Shown: positions 6,241 through 11,649 of the stretch, piece after piece | How positions within the stretch are numbered: the stretch's first letter is position 1 | Layout: every line of letters starts with the position of its first letter | Source of the DNA: DATECU01 sp035286745 | Lineage (GTDB): Bacteria; Acidobacteriota; Vicinamibacteria; Fen-336 | Assembly: GCA_035286745.1 (NCBI GenBank) | Contig: DATECU010000073.1 | Location: 1 to 11,649 of the forward strand | Length of the DNA stretch: 11,649 nt | Direction: 5' to 3' | Notes under the pieces: model-generated | The model's database searches: none | What the model was told of the DNA's origin: nothing | What the model saw: only the letters and a program-made list of their open reading frames with translations | Program-made: the position numbers and the translations under genes

Positions 6241-7002
6241 ATGAAGCTTAAGGTGCTCGGCTGCTACGGCGGCAACATCCCCGGCCATGGCATGACCTCG
6301 TTGCTCGTGAACGACACCGTCTGCCTGGATGCCGGCTGGACCAGCGAGGCCCTCTCCCTGCGCCAACAGGTGAGGGTCAAGGACATCCTGATCTCCCATC
6401 CTCACCTCGACCACACGTGCAGCCTGCCCTTTCTCATCGACAACAACTTCAGCTCTCCCGGCTTCAGCCTCCGCATCTACGGCATCCGGGAGGTGATCTC
6501 TTCGATGAAGAACCACCTCTTCAACAACCACACCTGGCCCGACTTCACCTGCCTGCCTAACGACATGACGCCGGTCCTCAAGCTGGTGGAGGTGGAGCCC
6601 GAGAAGCCGTTCACCATCAACGGCCTGGTCTTTCGGGCGGTGCCGGTGTCCCACCTCATCCCCACCACCGGCTTCATCGTCGAGGACAAGAAGGGCGCCA
6701 TCGCCTACTCCAGCGACACCGGCCCCACCCACCGCTTCTGGGAGGTGGTGAACGGCATCAAGAACCTGAAGGCGGTCATCACCGAGACCTCGTTCCCCAA
6801 CGAGCTGCAGGACCTGGCCCACGTCTCCGGCCACCTGACCCCGGCCACTCTGGACCGGGAGCTCAAGAAGCTCAAGCAGAAGGTCCCCGTCTACCTCTAC
6901 GGGTTCAAGCCCAAGCACCTGAAGACGCTCAAGGCCCAGATCAAGGCCCTGAAGCGCAGCAACCTGCACTTGCTGGTGCAGGGGAGGACGTACCAGTTCT
7001 AG
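6241..7002 (+). CDS. Metallo-beta-lactamase-fold hydrolase, class II 3',5'-cyclic-nucleotide phosphodiesterase-like
   Basis: 253 residues, starting at ATG 6241 with GGGAG (6230-6234) 6 nt upstream. The metal-binding set of the fold is complete: HPHLDH (His53, His55, Asp57, His58), His138 in PVSHLIP, Asp159 in SSDTGP and His198 in SGHLTP. The combination HxHLDH, SSDTGP, ITETSFPNE and SGHLTP is typical of the class II cAMP phosphodiesterases (yeast PDE1 and bacterial CpdP type) rather than beta-lactamases or RNase Z. It would hydrolyse a cyclic nucleotide, probably cAMP, to the 5'-monophosphate using two metal ions. There is no signal peptide, so it should be cytosolic. The Lys-rich C-terminal third is unremarkable. 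The gene is alone, with its own promoter; no cyclase is present in the window. Substrate assignment is by family resemblance only. Confidence 0.75.
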   Translation: MKLKVLGCYGGNIPGHGMTSLLVNDTVCLDAGWTSEALSLRQQVRVKDILISHPHLDHTCSLPFLIDNNFSSPGFSLRIYGIREVISSMKNHLFNNHTWPDFTCLPNDMTPVLKLVEVEPEKPFTINGLVFRAVPVSHLIPTTGFIVEDKKGAIAYSSDTGPTHRFWEVVNGIKNLKAVITETSFPNELQDLAHVSGHLTPATLDRELKKLKQKVPVYLYGFKPKHLKTLKAQIKALKRSNLHLLVQGRTYQF

Positions 7003-7008
7003 GGCGGC

Positions 7009-7173
7009 CATCAGCCACGGCAGCAGTCAGCGTTCAGCCACGGCCAAGGACGCCGCGGAAGCAGGCAACACAGAAGCAGCCAGCATTCCCGGACCGCCCC
7101 TCTTCTCTCGGCTCGCTGGCTGCGCGCGTTCCGACAGCCACACGTCTTCCCGCCCTTTGCTGACCGCTGTCGT
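7009..7173. repeat. Repeat-rich intergenic element after the phosphodiesterase gene
   Basis: This fills most of the 230-bp gap between 7002 and the receptor gene. It holds an 11-bp direct repeat TCAGCCACGGC (7011-7021 and 7034-7044), tandem heptamers AGTCAGC and GTTCAGC (7025-7038) and an 8-bp inverted repeat CAGCCAGC/GCTGGCTG (7077-7084 and 7115-7122). The CAGC motif reappears inverted near 7160-7173 (TGCTGACCGCTGTCG region). The units resemble the heptamer array at 2148-2175. I see no coding capacity I would trust here. Confidence 0.45.
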
Positions 7174-7181
7174 TCTGGCAA

Positions 7182-7209
7182 AGAAAGGGGCCGGGTTGCC
7201 CCGGCCCCT
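7182..7209 (-). terminator. Intrinsic terminator of the TonB-dependent receptor gene
   Basis: A perfect 9-bp stem, GGGGCCGGG (7187-7195) and CCCGGCCCC (7200-7208), has a 4-nt loop TTGC and is extended by A7186-T7209. On the minus strand it is followed by TTTCTTTG. It lies 24 bp beyond the receptor stop codon. A second, 7-bp hairpin (CTAGGCG 7219-7225, CGCCTAG 7230-7236) overlaps that stop codon. Confidence 0.8.
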
Positions 7210-7232
7210 CACGAACGGCTAGGCGCTCCCGC

Positions 7233-10200
7233 CTAGTTCCAGAAGAACTTCAGCCCCAGTTGGATCTCCCGCGGGTTGCGGGTACCGGTGAGCTTCCCGA
7301 AGTTGCCGGTCGAAGCCGCACAGCTTGTCGCCGTGGTCGCGACCGAACAGACGTTCTGGATCGAGGCGGGGTCGAACTGGGTGTGGTTGAAGGCGTTGAT
7401 GAAGTCGGCGCGGAACTGGAGGCGGGTGCTCTTCGACGGATACCAGTTCTTCGAGAGCGTGATGTCCCACTGGTTGACGCCGGGCAGCCGGAAGATGGAA
7501 CGACCGGTGTCGCCGTAGTTCCCGTCCGCGGGGGGCGCGAAGGCAGCAGGGTTGAAGTAGTAGACGCCTCCGGCCGTGTCCGCGGGCAGATCGGCAAAGG
7601 GGTCGCCGACCTGGTTCACGCGAATCCCGCGCCGGCTGCCGTTGGTGGTGCCGTTGACGACGCGAGAGATCGGCGGACCGGACCAGAACTGAGTGATGCC
7701 CGAGACCTGCCAGCCGCCCAGCACCTGCTTGGCGAACCCCTTCGATTCCCGGAAGAACGGCAACTCGTACACGTAGTTGGCGGTGAAGACGTGGGTGCGG
7801 TCGGTGCGCGCAATCGCGTACTCGGCCCCCAGGTCAAGCGGGTTCTGCGGAAAGTCCACCGCGTCGCGGTCGTTGGTGGCGTCGGTCTTGGTCTGGCTCA
7901 GGGTGTAGGCAATGCTCAGGAAGCCCGCGCGTCCGGCGTCGTGACGGAACCCGACCAGCAATCCGTGATAGCGGGACTTGGCGGTGGTCTGGCGCATGTT
8001 GATGGTCGCGTAGCCGGCATAGGGCCGCGCGGAGTTGATCGCCCCCGTGCGCACCACATCTGCGGGTTGCGCCTGGTTGATGTCGACGGGTTGGATCAGG
8101 TTGTCACCGGCCGAGCCCACGTAGCCGACGTCGATCACGCCCCGCGAGTACAGCTTGCGTTGAACGCCAACGTTCCACTGCTGGGTCTTCGGCGTGACAA
8201 ACGGATCGCTGCTGGCGATCAGCGACACAACGGGCCGCGTGGCCGGCGTGCTGCCAGCACCCGGGTTGGAAAGCTGCGGGTTGAGCACTTGGGGGCTGGT
8301 GACGTAGGGCGGGTTCACGAAGGCGTTCTGCAGGAAGATCCCGATCAGCACCTGGTCGTAGTAGATGCCCCAGCCGCCGCGGACGACGGTCGTGCCCTTG
8401 CCGCCCAGGTCCCAGGAGAAGCCGAGACGAGGCATGAAGTTGTTCTTGTCGGTCGCATAGATGCTGCGCCCATGCGGTGAGTTCGGGCCGGCTGTCAGGA
8501 TGCCGTTGAGGGGGTCGCCGGTACCAGCGAGCACGGCGCTGGCCGCCGAGCTCGAGAACTGGGGGGCTCGCGCGGCGCTGTAGAGGTCGGGGTCGAAGTT
8601 GGTGAGGAGGTCGTCCGCGTCCTTCACGCCCGGCTGCAGCGAGTAACGCAGGCCGAGGTCGAGGCTCACGTTGGGCCGCGGGCGCCAGGAGTCCTGCACG
8701 TAGAACTCGTAGCGCGAGAAGCGGACCTGCGAGGCGATCTCGATCGTGGGCTCGTTGTAGGTGCAGCTCGGCCCACACACCCCATCCGCGTTGCCGGTCA
8801 AGAAGTTCTGGAATGCCGTGCGGCCGCCCGCATTGGCGAAGCTGAAGCTGCCCTGGGTGCCGCTCCCGCTCAGCTCATCCTTGATCTCCCAGGAGAACAG
8901 GAGGCCGCCCTTGATCTGGTGGTTGCCCCACTGGTAGGAGAGGTTGTCGGCCAGGGTGTAGTTCCGGTACTTGTTGTCGAAGAGCTGGGGCGCACCGATG
9001 CTGGACAGGCCCGAGATCGCAACCGTCGGGATCAGCTCGTTGCGGTTCTCGGCGTACAGCTCGGGGATGCTGAGACCGTAGGCGCTGCGCGTGTTCTTCA
9101 CGTTGTCGCCGTACACCGACTTGATGGCGTTGCCGGAGAACTGGAACGAGAACTCGTTCAGCATCTGCGGGCTGATGGTGGTGGTCAACTGGGCTACCGC
9201 GACATGGCCGGGAACATCGGTCAGCGTGGTCGCGATGTCCGGAATTGCGGTGCCGAAGAACAGGCCGCCCGCCTCGGTGGTCTCCGAAAGGTCGTGGGTG
9301 TAGCGGGCCATCAGTCTCCAGTTGGGACTGATGAGCCAGTCTGCGCGCCCCACGAACTGGGTGGTGTCCTGTTTGTTGGGCACGTTGGACTTGAACTGGC
9401 TGGTGCCGGTGTTGGGTTGGGGCCAGGCGGAGAGCAACCTCACCGCGTTTGGGTCGCGTTGTGCAGGCGCGACGTAGTTCGCGTTGGCGGGATTGCTGAG
9501 CCACGCCGGATCGATCACGTTGGCGGTCAAGGACGACGGCGCGCGCTCGATCTTGCGGCGCTCGTAGGAGCCGAAGAAGAAGAGCTTGTCCTTCATGATC
9601 GGCCCCCCCAGCGTGGCACCGAAGTTGTGGTAGTCGAGAGGCGCCGGCTTGTCGCGAATGGCGGCATCGTTGCTCTGCTTGCGGAAGAAGCTGTTGGCGT
9701 TCAGCGCGTCGTTCCGGTAGTACTCGTAGGCGGAACCCCGGAAGGTGTTGCTCCCCGACTTGGTCACGACGTTGATGATCCCGCCCCCGCTCCGGGGCCA
9801 CTCTGCGGCATAGCTCGAGGTGATGATCTTGAACTCCTCGATCGACTCCAGCGTGGGCGTGGCGAGCAGGGTGATGTTCGAGCCCACGTCCACGATCGAG
9901 GCACCGTCCACGAACCAGTTCACGCCGTTGCGCCGGGCCCCCGCCATCGAGATGCTCACGAGGCTGGTCAGGCCGATGCCGACCTCGTCCGGCAACGAGC
10001 TGTTCACGCCCGGAACCAGGGTGGCGAGCTGCACGAAGTTGCGGTTGTTGAGCGGCAGCTCCTGAACCTGGGTCGGGCCCATCAGGTTCTGCACCGCCGG
10101 CGTCGCCTGGATCATCTGGGCCGCCGCCGTCACCTCCACCACGTCGGTCACCTCGCCGAGGCCCAGCGTGCCGTTGATTTCCAGGCGGTCGTTGACGTGA

Positions 10201-10493
10201 AGGGTGATGCCCTTCGCGGTGCTGCTCTTGAACCCGGTGAGCCGGAAGGTCACCTCGTAGCGGCCGACCGACAGCAGGGAGGCCACGTACCTTCCGCTCT
10301 CCGAGGTGGTGAACTCGCGCACCTGGCCGGTGCCCAGGTTCTTCACCACCGCGGCGGCGCCGGGCAGCACGGCCCCGGTCTGATCGAAGACGGTGCCGAC
10401 AATGGTCCCGGTGGTTTCTTGGGCGCGGGCCAGAGGCGCCGCCAGAACCAAGAGCACCGCCAGTACAGAGGCTCTTCTTCTCCACGAGTGCAT
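7233..10493 (-). CDS. TonB-dependent outer-membrane receptor with carboxypeptidase-regulatory-like N-terminal domain (Oar-like)
   Basis: 1086 residues from ATG 10493, preceded by AAAGGAGG with 8-nt spacing. I preferred it to an ATG 54 bp upstream because the signal peptide starts here (MHSWRRR, hydrophobic core, cleavage likely after Ala24 in ARAQE). Residues about 27-105 form the carboxypeptidase-regulatory-like beta-sandwich (GTIVGTVFDQTGAVLPGA, SGRYVASLLSVGRYEVTF). Residues about 115-235 are the plug (LPLNNRNFVQLATLVPGV, GARRNGVNWFVDGA, SGGGIINVVTKSGSN). The rest is a long beta-barrel ending in LKFFWN, with an aromatic near the C-terminus as in outer-membrane barrels. Two short Cys pairs are in the barrel. 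Relatives import or bind large ligands such as peptides and polysaccharides; the ligand here is unknown. I see no obvious TonB box. It has its own promoter and terminator, so it is probably monocistronic. Confidence 0.92.
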   Translation of the reverse strand: MHSWRRRASVLAVLLVLAAPLARAQETTGTIVGTVFDQTGAVLPGAAAVVKNLGTGQVREFTTSESGRYVASLLSVGRYEVTFRLTGFKSSTAKGITLHVNDRLEINGTLGLGEVTDVVEVTAAAQMIQATPAVQNLMGPTQVQELPLNNRNFVQLATLVPGVNSSLPDEVGIGLTSLVSISMAGARRNGVNWFVDGASIVDVGSNITLLATPTLESIEEFKIITSSYAAEWPRSGGGIINVVTKSGSNTFRGSAYEYYRNDALNANSFFRKQSNDAAIRDKPAPLDYHNFGATLGGPIMKDKLFFFGSYERRKIERAPSSLTANVIDPAWLSNPANANYVAPAQRDPNAVRLLSAWPQPNTGTSQFKSNVPNKQDTTQFVGRADWLISPNWRLMARYTHDLSETTEAGGLFFGTAIPDIATTLTDVPGHVAVAQLTTTISPQMLNEFSFQFSGNAIKSVYGDNVKNTRSAYGLSIPELYAENRNELIPTVAISGLSSIGAPQLFDNKYRNYTLADNLSYQWGNHQIKGGLLFSWEIKDELSGSGTQGSFSFANAGGRTAFQNFLTGNADGVCGPSCTYNEPTIEIASQVRFSRYEFYVQDSWRPRPNVSLDLGLRYSLQPGVKDADDLLTNFDPDLYSAARAPQFSSSAASAVLAGTGDPLNGILTAGPNSPHGRSIYATDKNNFMPRLGFSWDLGGKGTTVVRGGWGIYYDQVLIGIFLQNAFVNPPYVTSPQVLNPQLSNPGAGSTPATRPVVSLIASSDPFVTPKTQQWNVGVQRKLYSRGVIDVGYVGSAGDNLIQPVDINQAQPADVVRTGAINSARPYAGYATINMRQTTAKSRYHGLLVGFRHDAGRAGFLSIAYTLSQTKTDATNDRDAVDFPQNPLDLGAEYAIARTDRTHVFTANYVYELPFFRESKGFAKQVLGGWQVSGITQFWSGPPISRVVNGTTNGSRRGIRVNQVGDPFADLPADTAGGVYYFNPAAFAPPADGNYGDTGRSIFRLPGVNQWDITLSKNWYPSKSTRLQFRADFINAFNHTQFDPASIQNVCSVATTATSCAASTGNFGKLTGTRNPREIQLGLKFFWN

Positions 10494-10538
10494 GCTGCTC
10501 TCCTCCTTTGGGGGCGAAAGGAACCGGACTTCCGAAGC

Positions 10539-10595
10539 GAGATACACCGCGCCCTGGGGAGAGTCAAGCTGGGGTGTTTCCTGAACGGGCGTTCA
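10539..10595 (-). promoter_or_regulatory. Receptor gene promoter with upstream palindromic operator candidate
   Basis: On the minus strand TTGACT (10567-10562, 5 of 6) is followed by 17 nt and TATCTC (10544-10539, weak -10). The expected start is near 10532, giving a leader of about 39 nt. Upstream of the -35 lies the perfect palindrome TGAACG-GG-CGTTCA (10582-10595), centred near -56. A weak -10 plus an upstream dyad is the layout expected for activator-dependent control. Confidence 0.45.
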
Positions 10596-10674
10596 AACAG
10601 CAGGGCTCTACGTGGCGGGAAGTCGTGGCGCTTCGGGTCCGGGGGTTCGGGGGCGGTAGCCCCGCGCTTCAGTA

Positions 10675-10704
10675 GCGGCGCCCGAATTCACGTCCGGGCG
10701 CCGC
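10675..10704 (-). terminator. Strong hairpin directly after ftsX, no T-run
   Basis: GCGGCGCCCG (10675-10684) and CGGGCGCCGC (10695-10704) form a perfect 10-bp stem with a 10-nt loop, starting 2 bp beyond the ftsX stop codon. No run of T follows on the minus strand. It may be a non-canonical terminator or a 3'-end stabiliser. A smaller GGGGC/GCCCC hairpin lies near 10651-10663. Confidence 0.4.
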
Positions 10705-10706
10705 GT

Positions 10707-11600
10707 TTACACCCGCGACCGGCCGAGGCTGACCAGGCTGCCCAAGAGACCCACGGCGACGCCACCCAAGACGATGGACACGCCCAGGGAGGCGGGCAGC
10801 GGCACCACGGTGCGGCCCAGGAGATCGGAGGCGGCCAGCAGGCCGTGGGCCACGAACCGCGAGGCGACCCAGAGCAAGGCCACCGCCAATAGCCCCCCCA
10901 GCCCCCCGAGTGTCATCCCCTCGGCCACGAAGGGGCCCTTGACGTAGGCCTGGGTGGCCCCCACCAGCCGCATGATGTCCAGCTCGTCCTGACGTGCGTA
11001 TAACGTGAGGCGAATGACGTTGGAGATGGTGAAGACTCCGGCCAGGATCAGGATGCCGCCCAGGAAGGCGCCGACCCCCCGCACCAGCCCCACCGCGGTG
11101 CCCAGGCGCTCGATCCACACCAGGTCGTACTGAGCTTCCTCGACCCCGGGCGCCTTCTCGAAGGCATGGACCAGGCGCAGCACCTCATCGGTGGCCTGGT
11201 GGTCGAGCCTCAGCGTGGCCTCCACCGAGGCCGGGAAGGGGTTTTCGCCCAGCTCGTCGGGGAGGCTGGCCAGGTCCTTGAAGAGGGCCTTGAAGCGGGC
11301 CAGCGCCTCTTCGCGCGAGACCACCGTCACCTCCGCCACCGCCGGGTCGCCCTGGAGCTGATTCACCAGGCTCTCCCGGATGTGGGGAGCCAGGCCGTCT
11401 TCGAGGTAGAAGGTGACCTGAACCTTGCGCGTCCACCGGGTGACCACCTCCGAGAGGTTGCTGGCCACCGCCAGGAAGGCCCCCAGCACGAACAGGCTGA
11501 CGGCAATGGTGACGACGGAGAGAGCGTTCAGCAGGCGGCTCCGCCACAGGCTCTGCAGGGCTTCTTCGAAGAAGTAGGCGACCGCACGGAAGAGGTTCAT
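10707..11600 (-). CDS. ftsX: FtsX, cell-division ABC transporter permease
   Basis: 297 residues, a normal length for the family. The N-terminus (MNLFRAVAYFFEEALQSLWRSRLLNALSVVTIAVSLFVLG) has the cytoplasmic amphipathic helix and TM1 pattern of FtsX. Residues about 60-165 form the extracytoplasmic domain (VQVTFYLEDGL, VVSREEALARFKALF, NPFPASVEATL). Three further helices follow, with the hallmark ELDIMRLVGAT (206-216) and PFVAEGMTLGGLGG after TM2. FtsX pairs with the ATPase FtsE and transmits its cycle across the membrane to activate peptidoglycan hydrolases at the septum; it does not transport a known substrate. ATG 11600 has no convincing Shine-Dalgarno. FtsE is usually just upstream, but only 49 bp of upstream DNA are present. 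A short minus-strand frame ending at TAA 11624-11622 could be the end of ftsE, but that cannot be judged. Confidence 0.92.
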   Translation of the reverse strand: MNLFRAVAYFFEEALQSLWRSRLLNALSVVTIAVSLFVLGAFLAVASNLSEVVTRWTRKVQVTFYLEDGLAPHIRESLVNQLQGDPAVAEVTVVSREEALARFKALFKDLASLPDELGENPFPASVEATLRLDHQATDEVLRLVHAFEKAPGVEEAQYDLVWIERLGTAVGLVRGVGAFLGGILILAGVFTISNVIRLTLYARQDELDIMRLVGATQAYVKGPFVAEGMTLGGLGGLLAVALLWVASRFVAHGLLAASDLLGRTVVPLPASLGVSIVLGGVAVGLLGSLVSLGRSRV

Positions 11601-11618
11601 CGAGCAGATCTCGGCGGC

Positions 11619-11630
11619 GGATTATAATCC
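11619..11630. promoter_or_regulatory. Perfectly palindromic -10 element (possible bidirectional promoter)
   Basis: GGATTATAATCC is a 12-bp perfect palindrome containing consensus TATAAT on both strands (minus 11626-11621, plus 11623-11628). On the minus strand it would start transcripts near 11614, 14 nt before the ftsX ATG. On the plus strand it would start near 11635, just before an ATG at 11639 that runs off the window. No good -35 is seen for either direction; the minus-strand -35 position is at the very edge. Confidence 0.45.
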
Positions 11631-11649
11631 TGACCGCCATGGCGATTCT

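Noticed and set aside
6169..7011. A 280-codon minus-strand frame opposite the phosphodiesterase
   Set aside because: It is an antisense shadow; the plus strand carries the full metal-binding motif set.
10621..10665. G-rich stretch as a G-quadruplex
   Set aside because: Only three clear G-runs are close together, which is not enough for a confident intramolecular quadruplex.
8919..10892. A 657-codon plus-strand frame antisense to the TonB-dependent receptor
   Set aside because: Composition is dominated by Gly, Val, Arg, His and Leu with no domain; it is an antisense shadow of a gene with unmistakable receptor motifs.
11185..11640. A 151-codon minus-strand frame starting upstream of ftsX
   Set aside because: It is a Pro/Arg/Gly-rich out-of-frame reading of ftsX without any recognisable domain.

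Overview
The window is about 11.6 kb of GC-rich bacterial DNA carrying six protein-coding genes, one of them cut by the left edge. I read it as a chromosome segment from a Gram-negative, probably Acidobacteriota-like organism. The main reason is the large TonB-dependent receptor with an N-terminal carboxypeptidase-regulatory-like domain (Oar-like type), a family greatly expanded in that phylum. The high third-position GC and the OPT transporter fit. No taxonomic marker gene is present, so the phylum is an inference. I see no prophage, IS element, tRNA, rRNA or CRISPR.

Left part (1-3610): the 3' end of purE (purine synthesis) is followed 12 nt later by a GT39/ArnT-like membrane glycosyltransferase that can only start at a TTG or CTG. 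It converges on a minus-strand secreted protein with an OB-like middle and a bacterial Ig-like C-terminus. That gene has a -10 box so close to its ATG that the mRNA is probably leaderless. It diverges from the OPT transporter gene.

Middle part (3611-7002): an OPT-family oligopeptide transporter, then about 500 bp without a conventional gene, then a metallo-beta-lactamase-fold class II cyclic-nucleotide phosphodiesterase-like enzyme. The 500-bp gap is the most interesting stretch. On the minus strand it carries a consensus -35 with a plausible -10, several hairpins and a textbook intrinsic terminator, defining a transcript of about 240 nt with no downstream gene. Its 5' part holds an exceptionally long match to the 16S anti-Shine-Dalgarno tail, 7 nt before a 15-codon ORF. 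I could not match it to a known RNA family.

Right part (7003-11649): a repeat-rich intergenic segment, an intrinsic terminator, the minus-strand TonB-dependent receptor with a promoter and upstream palindrome, then minus-strand ftsX (cell-division ABC transporter permease). A perfectly palindromic -10 element lies just upstream of ftsX and could fire in both directions. The genes look like separate transcription units rather than one pathway. The new biology, if any, lies in the intergenic regions.
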